Source: Leptospira sp. (GTDB taxonomy: Bacteria > Spirochaetota > Leptospiria > Leptospirales > Leptospiraceae). Taken from it: 24,844 nt of DNA. The translations under genes and the position numbers were made by a program. Shown here piece by piece: positions 16,122 to 24,823 of this stretch (the stretch's first letter is position 1; each line of letters begins with the position of its first letter). The notes under the pieces were generated by a model. The model was given only the letters and a program-made list of their open reading frames with translations. It was not told the DNA's origin and searched no databases. The DNA is taken from assembly GCA_027533185.1 (NCBI GenBank), contig JAPZTS010000003.1:1-24844 (forward strand). Direction: 5' to 3'.

Positions 16122-17063
16122 TTAAAAACCTATTTCATCGCGAATGATATAAATAGGCCGGTTTTTCACTTCATGGAAAATCCGAGCAAGATACTCACCT
16201 AAAACTCCAATTCCAATCAATTGGATTCCTCCTAAAAAAAGGATAATTACGATTGTTGAATCGTATCCAGGAACGTCAATACCCCGGATCATCACGCGCA
16301 CAATTCGAAAGAGTAAATAGAAAAAAGCAAATCCTGAGACCGTAAAACCGATATAGCTCCATACTTTTAATGGCATGGCGCTAAACATAAGGATCCCATC
16401 GAGAGCAAAATTCCAAAGTTTCCAATAGTTCCATTTGGAATTCCCTTGGTATCTGGAATCCCTATCATATTCGATATAGGTTTGTTTGAATCCAACCCAG
16501 GAAAAAATTCCTTTCATAAATCGATTTTTTTCTGAGAGGGTATTTACGGAATCGACAACCTTCCTATCCATTAGGCGAAAGTCTCCTGCATCCTGTGCAA
16601 TATTCACCTCACTCATATAACTTATGCTACGGTAAAAAATCTTAGCTGTAGTTTTTTTTAACCAAGTTTCGCCTGATCTTTCTTTCCGTTTTGCATAGAC
16701 AACATCAAACCCTTCCTCCCATTTAGAAATCATTTGAGGAATCAGCTCTGGTGGGTCCTGTAAGTCAGAGTCAATCGGTATAACTATATCACCCGAAGCA
16801 TAGAATAAACCACAGGAAAGAGCTGCTTCTTTTCCAAAATTCCTTGAAAAATTGATCAGTTTGATTTTTGGATTTCGGCGGTGTTCTGAGATTAGGTGGT
16901 GGAATGTGTTGTCTCTGCTACCGTCATTGATGCATATAATTTCATATTCAAAGGGAATCTTATTTAAAACAGATTCAACTCGACTGAAAAATTCTCGCAA
17001 ACCTTTTTCCTCATTGTAAAAGGGGGCAACGATACTTATCTTCTTTTTGCGATTTTTCTTCAT
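16122..17063 (-). CDS. GtrB/DPM1-like polyprenyl-phosphate glycosyltransferase
   Basis: A 313-residue GT2 enzyme of the type that moves a sugar from a nucleotide donor to polyprenyl phosphate on the cytoplasmic face of the inner membrane. Motifs in order: SIVAPFYNEEKGL (10-22), ICINDGSRDNT (43-53), NFSRNFGKEAALSCGL (71-86), the catalytic IDSDLQDPPE (97-106, with Asp98 and Asp100), and a basic YQGNSKWNYWKL segment that in this family contacts lipid phosphate. Two C-terminal transmembrane helices (about 235-258 and 269-295) are followed by an inner-leaflet end, GEYLARIFHEVKNRPIY, a strong GtrB/ArnC hallmark. It is the last gene of the minus-strand operon, 36 bases after the cyclase. The sugar is unknown; glucose is a common choice for relatives. 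A flippase partner is not seen in the window. Confidence 0.93.
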   Translation of the reverse strand: MKKNRKKKISIVAPFYNEEKGLREFFSRVESVLNKIPFEYEIICINDGSRDNTFHHLISEHRRNPKIKLINFSRNFGKEAALSCGLFYASGDIVIPIDSDLQDPPELIPQMISKWEEGFDVVYAKRKERSGETWLKKTTAKIFYRSISYMSEVNIAQDAGDFRLMDRKVVDSVNTLSEKNRFMKGIFSWVGFKQTYIEYDRDSRYQGNSKWNYWKLWNFALDGILMFSAMPLKVWSYIGFTVSGFAFFYLLFRIVRVMIRGIDVPGYDSTIVIILFLGGIQLIGIGVLGEYLARIFHEVKNRPIYIIRDEIGF

Positions 17064-17099
17064 TGGACTCGATTCTGAGGGACTTGTGAGGGTTTCAGT

Positions 17100-18944
17100 T
17101 CAAACCTTCCATATATAAATTGGGTCCGTTCGATCTATCCACGATAGTTTGAAATCTACTTTTCGAAGTTTGATCTCATTTGCGCGGAAGTAATCTCGTA
17201 CTTCCGAGTCCCTAAAAACGGTTTGGCTTATTGAGATTTCACTTGCGTCAGTCATACCTTGCATTTTTGCCGTATAGTTGACTGTATTTCCAAAATAGTC
17301 AATATTACTATTTAAATTCACCGCCAAACAATTACCAGTATGGATGGATATACGAATACGGACAGGTGTATGTTTGTTTTCAGGATGAAACCATTCTAAC
17401 ATCTCTTTGGATGCCTTCAAAGCTTGTAAGGGAGATGAAAAACTTGCCATAACAGCATCACCGATAGTCTTAACCACAACACCTTGGAAGTTGGTTATAA
17501 TTTGATTTGTTTTGATAAAGTGCTCTCGCACTTGCAAGAAGGCACCATGATCGCCTTCTGTTTCATAAAATCTTGTCGAACCAACTATATCGGTAAATAA
17601 AATTGTTTTAATTCCAATATCTAATTGGAGGTTTGTGGCAATGGCCTCCTCTGAGAACAAATCTCTAAACTCTTGAAAATTGAAAATCTCTGTAGGTCGT
17701 AAGCTCAATTTATCTTCCGTACGTTCTTCTAAAACAATCGTAACTGCATCATTAGAATCGTTTTCAAACACAAGATTTGGTTTCGGAGCCACTTTAATTT
17801 CAGAACCTTCTGTTTCATTCAGCCAAAGTATATCCTTGTTGATATGATTTGGATCGATATCTACGAATTGAAATTTTTTTTCTCCCTTTTTTCGGAGTCG
17901 ATAGAGGCCTTTTCCTAAAAGTAGATTGGTATTGAATGATTTTTTACCTGCAATCGGTTTTGTTAAAAGTATATGTTGTTTTGTGTTAGGTTCCGCAGCA
18001 CAGTACATCTGTTTTTGGACAATTCTAACTTGTGGGTGGATGTGAAACGTAACTTCAATCGCATTGATTGCAGTTGTCTCAAATTGTATCTCGCAGACTT
18101 CACATTCATCGTTTTCCAGTAGGTCACCTAATTTTGCTAACGAGGATCGGACACCTCTACAATGGGGACATACTATATCCCAACTAAGGGTAAATATTCC
18201 TAAGCGGCAACCATACAAAAAAATCAGTAAAACTTCTTCTAACTGTACATCGAATTTGTTTGCCAGATATTTTATTCGAATACGATCTAGTGTATTGTCG
18301 TCCGCGTTTTTGATCCAATCAAAGATCTGATTCACAAGCTCTTTAGATATTCCTTTCGATACTAAATCTGGAATCGTTTGGTCCAATTTACTGATCTGAA
18401 CCCACTGGGCATCTGGTGTGAATCCTTTAGTTGAATAAACTGAGTGTGGCTTTGTTTTCCTTTTGATTTCGTCTTGGATAGAATCGAATACTTTTTGGAA
18501 ATCCTCCTTCAATTTTGGCATTGCATACTTTAATATCTGTTTGCAGATAAAATTTCGTGGTACCCATCCAAAGAAAATATAGAGTTTGGATCTCGATTCA
18601 CCGAGACTTTCTAGAAAGTAGCGTACCCTCAGATACTTACCGAACCCTTTGGAATAGATTCGGCCATTTGCCATCTCTTTTAAATATTCCCACTCCCAAG
18701 GCTCCTCTTCCCATTCTAGAAGAATTCCACCCTGTTTTGTTTTACCGTACAAACGACCATTTTTCTCTTCGTAATTTAATCGAGGTAAACCCAAGCGTTT
18801 GTTAAATGATGATGTGTCAATTAGATAGGGCCAAATCTCTTCCCTTGTGACAGATAGGTCATGTTCCCAAAAAAAATCTAAGGCCTTACCTACGACTGAC
18901 TTGTCCCAAGGGTATTTGCTAAGAACTGTATCCAAATCAATCAT
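17100..18944 (-). CDS. Class III adenylate/guanylate cyclase, DUF5939-type N-terminus
   Basis: A 614-residue soluble cyclase. Residues about 25-160 look like the START-like N-terminal domain of DUF5939 cyclases (FFWEHDLSVTREEIWPYLID, SFNKRLGLP). A zinc-ribbon-like element follows: CPHC (259-262) and CEVC (281-284). The catalytic domain spans about 443-590: metal Asp452 in LFTDIVGST, Lys492 in VVKTIGDA (Lys favours ATP), metal Asp496, base-recognition Asp549 in IDYFGN, Asn556 in VNYTAK. The Arg expected four residues after that Asn is Lys560, so catalytic strength is uncertain. There are no membrane segments. The ATG overlaps the stop of the upstream GH5 gene (ATGA, 18941-18944), so its translation is probably coupled. 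Probable product cAMP. Confidence 0.92.
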   Translation of the reverse strand: MIDLDTVLSKYPWDKSVVGKALDFFWEHDLSVTREEIWPYLIDTSSFNKRLGLPRLNYEEKNGRLYGKTKQGGILLEWEEEPWEWEYLKEMANGRIYSKGFGKYLRVRYFLESLGESRSKLYIFFGWVPRNFICKQILKYAMPKLKEDFQKVFDSIQDEIKRKTKPHSVYSTKGFTPDAQWVQISKLDQTIPDLVSKGISKELVNQIFDWIKNADDNTLDRIRIKYLANKFDVQLEEVLLIFLYGCRLGIFTLSWDIVCPHCRGVRSSLAKLGDLLENDECEVCEIQFETTAINAIEVTFHIHPQVRIVQKQMYCAAEPNTKQHILLTKPIAGKKSFNTNLLLGKGLYRLRKKGEKKFQFVDIDPNHINKDILWLNETEGSEIKVAPKPNLVFENDSNDAVTIVLEERTEDKLSLRPTEIFNFQEFRDLFSEEAIATNLQLDIGIKTILFTDIVGSTRFYETEGDHGAFLQVREHFIKTNQIITNFQGVVVKTIGDAVMASFSSPLQALKASKEMLEWFHPENKHTPVRIRISIHTGNCLAVNLNSNIDYFGNTVNYTAKMQGMTDASEISISQTVFRDSEVRDYFRANEIKLRKVDFKLSWIDRTDPIYIWKV

Positions 18945-20908
18945 AAAAACCTCAATTGAATCGATGATGTCCCGCCGAATCCTCTGACATAGATTTGGTG
19001 ATCTTTTTCTTGAATTTTTTCAGCATTTTTTAGTTCAATCTCTAGACCCTTGGGAACCAGGAATCTTGGAATTTTAATTATGGTTGGTTCTTGGATTTTA
19101 GAATCAGACTCCCACTCAAAGAAAAAACGTTTTCTGTTTAAGTCATACTTCATACGAGTGGGAGTGCCTTGGATAAAGGAAGCGTAGGGCCTACAAAATC
19201 CTTCAATTGCCCTTCCTCCACCACCGTAACCATCCAATTCTAAATTTAAATTTTGATCATTAGAAAAGATGCTAAGATCCTCCTGATTCCAACCATCTCC
19301 GATCATAAGATTGTTTTCATTGCTCGCCGTATAGTTCCATAGAGTACCAGAGAGAAAGAGTTCGTCCAAAGCATTGAACATGGAATCAAGAGCCATAACA
19401 TGTTTTTTCCAAATTTTCGGACTACGATTCCCTTTTTTCCATTCCTTGTAGGCCTTACCATTTTGTAGGTCGAAAGGAATTCCAAACTCCCCAATTAAGC
19501 TCGGGATTTTACCAGAAACGGAATCTGCTGTTGATTTAATTCTTGCTAATTGGCGAACATACATTTTTTGAATACCCTTACGAAAAAACACTAATTTTTT
19601 TGTGAGAGTATCAATCGTTATAGGATATAAAAAAGTTTTAAACAGTAAGGTGATCAAATCATACCAATGTGCAGCGTTTACCGAGTTTTTAGGAACTTGT
19701 CCATTTAACTTGGGATTTACGAATGCGTCAGTAGCCTCTCTTTCAATGAAAACCATCCAAGCTGGATTGATTCTTTGTATACATTCACCAACTCTTCGCA
19801 TAAATGGTATTAGGTAATCTCTATCAAACTCGATTTTTTCTCCATTCACAACCTGGAAATAGTCATTTTTTTCTATAAAAGGAGTTCCGTCTTTTGTAAT
19901 CGTATAAGCACCTTCCAATTGAAAGGGATCGCCAGGACAGTCTGGAAACCAAATTGAAACTTCATTTGGATTAATGATTTGGTTTTTTGTTGGTACAAAG
20001 CCACCTTTGAATACATTGAGTGTCAGATATGGCAACTCGATTGTGTGCCCATGTGAAGAATACAAGGCATCAATAGGAGACCAAGCAAGGCCTGGTTTTT
20101 TTGGTTCGAGTTCAGTATCTACCAGTCCTCGATCATTCATCGCTCGACCGATAAATCCTTTACCAGGTTCGTTTAGAGAATCAAATCCCAATACAAAATC
20201 AAAATCTTTTACTCGTTTTGCGATCTCCTCCATACAACCAAGATAGTGGTCTTGTAAGTAATCTTGGACATTTTTGCCTTCAATTTTAAAATTGGGCGCA
20301 AAATCTCTACCGCCAAAAAAGAGAGTCCATAGGATTGCGTTCCCCGCATATCTGTAGTTTTGTGACCAGCACATCGTCGGGTAATTGTTTTCTTGTCTTG
20401 TATTTGGCTTGGAATAATCGTAACGAAATTGCATGACAAGAGCCGCATCCGCATCGGAGAGTTTTTTATAATCAATGCCGATTTTTTCAAATATCCAACC
20501 GGGTGCTCCGTCCCCGCCCGTCATTCTAGACCAAACATCCTGATGGAAATCTACAAAAACATAAAATCCATACTCACCTGCTTTTTTTACGATTTCAGTA
20601 TAATAATCCAAATATTCGCTATCGTATTCCCCCGGTCCTCTGTGTTCAACGGCTTCCCATGTTGTTAGCAGTCGTAGAACATTAAATCCCCAAAGTCTAA
20701 GTCTTGTTAAATGCTCATCGGCTTCACTCAAGGGAAAGGGTCGACCAACAAAACTTACATCTTTGTGGTCAGAAAAATCAGTTGGGAACTGGGTTCCACC
20801 ATTTGGAAAGGGAACTTTTGTGTCTCCACCAAGATTGACTCCCCTTAAAATTACTTTCCTGCCGAATTCATCGACAAACCATTCACCCGATGTAGAGAGT
20901 TTTTTCAT
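18941..20908 (-). CDS. GH5 hydrolase, glucosylceramidase/steryl-glucosidase-like
   Basis: A 655-residue retaining glycosidase. The (beta/alpha)8 domain opens with WFVDEFGRKVILRGVNLGGD; acid/base Glu247 is in DSLNEPGKG and the nucleophile Glu474 in LIGEFGIPFD. Other active-site segments are VDFHQDVWSR (119-128), NAAHWYDL (411-418) and TLWNYTASNENN (522-533). A C-terminal beta domain of about 80 residues follows. The long N-terminal part (GGTQFPTDF, FVGRPFPLSEADEHLTRLRL, WGFNVLRLLTTWEAVEHRGP) resembles the GH5 enzymes of fungi that cleave glucosylceramide or steryl glucoside (EGCrP/Sgl1 type); this is recognition by eye. There is no signal peptide, so it acts in the cytosol, probably on a membrane glycolipid. 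It overlaps both neighbours by four bases (20905-20908 and 18941-18944). Confidence 0.85.
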   Translation of the reverse strand: MKKLSTSGEWFVDEFGRKVILRGVNLGGDTKVPFPNGGTQFPTDFSDHKDVSFVGRPFPLSEADEHLTRLRLWGFNVLRLLTTWEAVEHRGPGEYDSEYLDYYTEIVKKAGEYGFYVFVDFHQDVWSRMTGGDGAPGWIFEKIGIDYKKLSDADAALVMQFRYDYSKPNTRQENNYPTMCWSQNYRYAGNAILWTLFFGGRDFAPNFKIEGKNVQDYLQDHYLGCMEEIAKRVKDFDFVLGFDSLNEPGKGFIGRAMNDRGLVDTELEPKKPGLAWSPIDALYSSHGHTIELPYLTLNVFKGGFVPTKNQIINPNEVSIWFPDCPGDPFQLEGAYTITKDGTPFIEKNDYFQVVNGEKIEFDRDYLIPFMRRVGECIQRINPAWMVFIEREATDAFVNPKLNGQVPKNSVNAAHWYDLITLLFKTFLYPITIDTLTKKLVFFRKGIQKMYVRQLARIKSTADSVSGKIPSLIGEFGIPFDLQNGKAYKEWKKGNRSPKIWKKHVMALDSMFNALDELFLSGTLWNYTASNENNLMIGDGWNQEDLSIFSNDQNLNLELDGYGGGGRAIEGFCRPYASFIQGTPTRMKYDLNRKRFFFEWESDSKIQEPTIIKIPRFLVPKGLEIELKNAEKIQEKDHQIYVRGFGGTSSIQLRFL

Positions 20909-22206
20909 ACTTCAGCCGATTCCTTTTCCAAGTAAATATTGAGGTAACCTAACAAAAACATAAATACGATTAGTACTTCGTCATCCTGGAAGTAACATTG
21001 TAGAATGCCGGAAAAAAAGAACCCACTAAGACCGTAGGTTAGGTATTTCGCAGAGTTTGGAATTTCTTTGTTTAACAAGGTAAATAAAATCAAGGACATC
21101 AAACTTAAATAAAGAATGAACTGTGGAATTCCAAAAATTGTCATAAGGTGGAGGTAGTCGTTGTGGGAGTGTCCCCTTTGAGTCACCTCGTAAAAAAAAC
21201 TCAATTCCTTTTCTTCGACTGACAATCGTTTTCTTGAAATTTCTATCTCTTCCTTGTACTTTCCGCTTCCGATTCCAAATATTGGATTTGCTTGGATCAG
21301 GGGGTAGGTGGAATGCCAAATAAATGTTCGTCCACTGTCTGTATGTTTTTCTCCACCAAATAATGGATTGATCACTTTTTGCACTGGTTCGGAAGTTTTA
21401 AATCCTATAAAACAGATTGCGAAAAAAATTAAAACGGATATTCCGGCTCGTTTTAAAAACTTCTTAGATATTGCGTCGTCTATAAAAGCTAAAATATAAA
21501 AACCCAATAACAGACTGAAACCCATACCTATTAAAGCAGATCTTGCATTGTTAAAAAGGAAGACAATTGATATCATTCCTAGTAAAACAATCCAAATGGT
21601 TAGTTTCAGTATCTTTGCCTTGGATTTCCAAAGATCATATACATGAAAGACAAAAAAAGGATAAACAAACATCAAAAGTCCACCAAAAGTTAGGTGGGTA
21701 TTCATGAACCCAATAGGCAAATGGACATCAATGCCAAGTACACTTCCGTAATGGTGTTGGAACTTCCAACTGGAAGAAACTTTGTACAAATCCGAAACTA
21801 ACCTGGACAAACGAATAGAAGAAAATAGGGATATAAAACCCGTAACCCCAATCGTAATGGCAAATGCAATGAGAACCCGAGTGAGATATTTGCGGTCCTC
21901 TATTTTTACTCCTTGGATTGTAAAAAAAGCTGTAACTAAAAAAATATCTTTCATCTCTTCGTTAAAGGCGTGTTTTACGAAAGACGAATCCAAACCAGAA
22001 CCGACATAATGGTAGACAAAACTTACTAGCTGCCACCCATAAAACAAAAACAAAATCTTTACCAGGTAAGACTGAAACTTGGGTTTGGGATTCAAAAATA
22101 GGAAAAGGACAAAGGATACGGCTAAAAAAACTTGGCTAAGAGAAACCGAAAGTGCACAGGAAATGATAGACAGAGTTAGGAAAACCAGATAGGTTCGGTA
22201 AATCAT
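20905..22206 (-). CDS. O-antigen ligase/polymerase-like membrane protein
   Basis: A polytopic inner-membrane protein (433 residues from ATG 22206, about 10-12 helices) of the WaaL/Wzy O-antigen ligase superfamily. The signature region is clear: NNARSALIGMG, then a long periplasmic loop with SGRTFIWHSTYPLIQANPIF, GIGSGKY and SHNDYLHLMTIFG, where Arg and His are the catalytic-type residues of WaaL. Members transfer a polymer or oligosaccharide from undecaprenyl diphosphate to a lipid or protein acceptor in the periplasm, or polymerise repeat units. An in-frame TTG at 22236 would add ten residues but has no ribosome binding site. First gene of the minus-strand operon, coupled to GH5 by ATGA. The divergent GT4 gene starts only 48 bases away. 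Confidence 0.9.
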   Translation of the reverse strand: MIYRTYLVFLTLSIISCALSVSLSQVFLAVSFVLFLFLNPKPKFQSYLVKILFLFYGWQLVSFVYHYVGSGLDSSFVKHAFNEEMKDIFLVTAFFTIQGVKIEDRKYLTRVLIAFAITIGVTGFISLFSSIRLSRLVSDLYKVSSSWKFQHHYGSVLGIDVHLPIGFMNTHLTFGGLLMFVYPFFVFHVYDLWKSKAKILKLTIWIVLLGMISIVFLFNNARSALIGMGFSLLLGFYILAFIDDAISKKFLKRAGISVLIFFAICFIGFKTSEPVQKVINPLFGGEKHTDSGRTFIWHSTYPLIQANPIFGIGSGKYKEEIEISRKRLSVEEKELSFFYEVTQRGHSHNDYLHLMTIFGIPQFILYLSLMSLILFTLLNKEIPNSAKYLTYGLSGFFFSGILQCYFQDDEVLIVFMFLLGYLNIYLEKESAEV

Positions 22207-22254
22207 ACTTTGGTTGAAACTATTCCTTTCTTCCAATTTGTAAAGAGGTAACGT

Positions 22255-23541
22255 GTGCGAGTACTATATTTTTCTGATACTTTTTTGCCAAAAACGGATG
22301 GGGTTGCCGTCTCCATAAAGAATTTTTCAGAGTTACTCGCTCTTCGCGGTCATGAGTTTCTAATCTGTGCTCCGAAATATGGAGATGGCGATTTCGAACG
22401 AATGACAGACCAAATCCAAGTGGTTCGTTTTCGCTGTGGATATTTACCTAGTTACCCCGATATTAAAGTGGTTTTACCTTCCCCAGGGAAAATTAAAAAA
22501 ATCATCGAAGACTTTAAACCTGATCTGATCCATATACACACACCAGGTTTACTTGGTTTGTATGCAATCAATGCGGCAGAGAGATTTGGAATTCCGACAA
22601 TCGGAACCTACCACACATTGATGGCCGAACAAGAGATGTATGTTTCGTTCTACCGACTCTTTAAGTTGGACAAACTTTTCTTTAAGGTGAACAAGTTTAA
22701 GAAAAAACTTAATATCGATGAATTGGACAAAATTGTAAAATTTGATAATTTCAATATCCGGAAAAAAATCATATTAAAAATATGCAATGATATCTACAAT
22801 CGCTGTGACCTTGTCATTTCGCCAAGCCACCTCATCAAAGAACAATTGATTGAATATGGAATCACCAAACCTATCACAGTTGTTTCGAACGGAATGGATC
22901 TCAAAAGATTCAAAGGAAAACCTAAAAAATTAGTAGGAGATGCTCCAAAATTTTTGCATGTAGGGAGAATCTCCTATGAAAAAAATTGTGATGTCGTCAT
23001 CAATGCCTTTCACCTCATAAAAGAAAAGTTTCCAAATGCAACTCTCACCATAATTGGGGAAGGTCCCGCTATACCTAGTTTAGAGAGGCAAGCAGAACAT
23101 TTGGGCATTTTATCCAGTATCGAGTTTCTTGGATTTATACCGAACGCTGTGTTACACGATGTCTATCCAAAGTATGATATTTTTTTGACTGCATCAACCA
23201 TGGAAACACAAGGTTTGGTGGTTCTCGAAGCGATTGCTTGTGGTCTACCTGCGGTTGGTGTGGATGCCTTTGCATTACCTGAACTCATCAAACATGGACA
23301 AAATGGATTCATTGCAAAGTCCTTTGACCATAGAGGAATTGCAGATTGTGCCATTGCACTAGCAAAAGATCCAGACCTATATGCAAAGTTCTCCAAACAA
23401 TCGATACAAATTGCATCGGGACATGCTATGGAAAAATGTGTGGATCTTATGGAAGACGTCTATTCCAAAGTGGTGGAAGCAATGCGCGGTAAATTGAAAA
23501 AAACAAGCGTGTTTGATATGCTTTTTGATTTGGTAAACTAA
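22255..23541 (+). CDS. GT4-family glycosyltransferase
   Basis: A 428-residue GT-B fold retaining transferase of family GT4, starting at GTG 22255 with AAGAGG (22243-22248) six bases upstream. The N-terminal acceptor domain begins [20 protein letters not shown] and contains [12 protein letters not shown] and TYHTLM, motifs shared with bacterial alpha-glycosyl-diacylglycerol synthases. The C-terminal donor domain has [12 protein letters not shown] and the EX7E-type nucleotide-sugar site [19 protein letters not shown]. An insert rich in Lys and aromatic residues (about 134-180, [16 protein letters not shown]) may associate with the membrane. Predicted role: addition of a hexose to a glycolipid or envelope polysaccharide at the cytoplasmic face. 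It is divergent from the ligase-GH5-cyclase-GtrB operon, with almost no intergenic DNA. Confidence 0.93.
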   Translation: MRVLYFSDTFLPKTDGVAVSIKNFSELLALRGHEFLICAPKYGDGDFERMTDQIQVVRFRCGYLPSYPDIKVVLPSPGKIKKIIEDFKPDLIHIHTPGLLGLYAINAAERFGIPTIGTYHTLMAEQEMYVSFYRLFKLDKLFFKVNKFKKKLNIDELDKIVKFDNFNIRKKIILKICNDIYNRCDLVISPSHLIKEQLIEYGITKPITVVSNGMDLKRFKGKPKKLVGDAPKFLHVGRISYEKNCDVVINAFHLIKEKFPNATLTIIGEGPAIPSLERQAEHLGILSSIEFLGFIPNAVLHDVYPKYDIFLTASTMETQGLVVLEAIACGLPAVGVDAFALPELIKHGQNGFIAKSFDHRGIADCAIALAKDPDLYAKFSKQSIQIASGHAMEKCVDLMEDVYSKVVEAMRGKLKKTSVFDMLFDLVN

Positions 23542-23692
23542 TTTAGGAACAGCTCACTCCTGTTACTTGGTTAGACATTTTTTGTATTAAAAGTTCTATA
23601 AATATATGCAAAAATGGAAGAAAGATTTAGTCAAAAAATTCCTTGAGAGATTGCCCTGTTCCTTAATATGGGTATAAATCAAAGGGAGTCAA

Positions 23693-24656
23693 ATGAAGCT
23701 TACAAAATTTGTAGTGTATTTTCTCATATCAGGTATCCTTCTTGCCAATTCTATTTCCGCCCAAGGGAAAGTAGAAGGGAACACAGTTCGCATTATTGGA
23801 TCCACCTATCTCGGAAGCCTCAAGACCGATCTAGAAAGAAGAGGATTTTTCAGCGATCTTGGAAAAACAGAACTCAACCAGCCTTGGGAAAACAATGGCG
23901 GGTTCACATTGTTCAACCAAATTGGGGCGGATTATTACCATAGCTTAAACGCTGGAATTTTAAAAAACGCATTTGGAGGTTTCCATATAAATCGTTTCGG
24001 AAGAGGGTATGAATGGAATTCTTTATATCCTACTGGTCTCGGCGTTAAGGAAGGAGACTATGGTTTTGCATATACAGATATCAATTTAGGCGTAACACTT
24101 TCACCTGTTGAAAAATTCCGCATCTTACCAAAGTGTAATTCGAAGCATTGGACAGCAGTTAGATGGTAGTTCCTTGGGATTTGGAGCACCTTTCCGAGTT
24201 GGACAAGAAACCACTTCAAATTACGGTACCTCTGGACTTTTGGGTGTTGGGTTGGAATTCGATATCAATGATCGGATTACCGTCTATACCGACCTCTTGT
24301 TTTTGGGACCACTTCTTGTTAAAACGACTGGAGAATACAAATCAGAAAAAATCAGTGTAGGAAGCGACAATAGCGCCTCACTGAACTATGCGTCTGGCGG
24401 GTATTCGTTCTCCACTCAAAAAATTTCTATCGGTGGAAGTTACCTCCTAACACCTAAACTTCGTTTGTTTGCGTCACTTGAGAATGAAAAGATGACTACG
24501 AAGGCTGAATCTCCTGTTGCATTTAGTGTGAATACTGGTGGGTTGAACACAGTCGGCACATTACTTGAATACGTCAGTGCTACCAATTCTGAGACCATCT
24601 CCATCGCGGGACTCAAGTTTGGAGTCACTTACGATATCAATCTGAACAGAAATTAA
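23693..24656 (+). pseudogene. Outer-membrane beta-barrel protein, frameshifted
   Basis: A signal peptide (MKLTKFVVYFLISGILLANSISAQG) and a good ribosome binding site (GGGAG, 23684-23688) begin a beta-strand-rich protein. The first frame runs to TAG 24167-24169, with its last dozen or so codons unlike the rest. The matching barrel continues one frame over to TAA 24654-24656, with strands such as LLGVGLEFDINDRITVYTDL, YSFSTQKISIGGSYLLTPKL and ISIAGLKFGVTYDINLN. The total span is 964 bases, so removal of one base gives exactly 321 codons (320 aa), and one inserted base explains everything. The switch lies between about 24109 and 24135, which includes an A5 run at 24110-24114 and the stretch ATCTTACC. 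It could be a true pseudogene, a phase-variable tract or a sequencing error. No porin family is recognised beyond barrel character. Confidence 0.8.
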
Positions 24657-24683
24657 ATCTATTTTTGCTTGCAATTCCAACCC

Positions 24684-24713
24684 CACCAGGAACTATGGCA
24701 ATTACTCCTGGTG
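24684..24713 (+). promoter_or_regulatory. Inverted repeat spanning the 5S rRNA 5' end
   Basis: CACCAGGA (24684-24691) is the exact reverse complement of TCCTGGTG (24706-24713), the 5' strand of 5S helix I, with a 14-base spacer. If transcribed, the upstream copy would compete with the 3' end of 5S and could mark a precursor-processing stem. If the transcript starts at 5S itself, it is simply a dyad in promoter DNA. A weak TTGCAA (24669-24674) and TATGGC (24694-24699) pair is spaced 19 bases apart. Confidence 0.3.
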
Positions 24714-24823
24714 ATTATGGAGAGAAGGTAATACCCGTTCCCATTCCGAACACGGAAGTCAAGCTTCTCATCGCCGATGGTACTATTGGGTTCGCTCAAT
24801 GGGAGAGTAGGACATTGCCGGGT
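24706..24823 (+). rRNA. rrf: 5S ribosomal RNA
   Basis: About 117-118 bases with the universal 5S features: CCATTCCGAACACGG (24741-24755, loop C and helix III), AAGC just after, GATGGTACT, and GGGAGAGTAGGAC (helix IV/V and loop E region). Helix I forms between CCTGGTG (24707-24713) and TGCCGGG (24816-24822), with G-U pairs. The ends are estimated from this helix to within a base or two. No 16S, 23S or tRNA is adjacent, which fits the dispersed rRNA genes known in Leptospira. Only about 20 bases follow it in the window, so its terminator is not seen. Confidence 0.96.

Noticed and set aside
23546..23587. AACAG/CTGTT hairpin plus T6 after the GT4 gene
   Set aside because: Five-base stem and the T run is about 15 bases away, so not a convincing intrinsic terminator.
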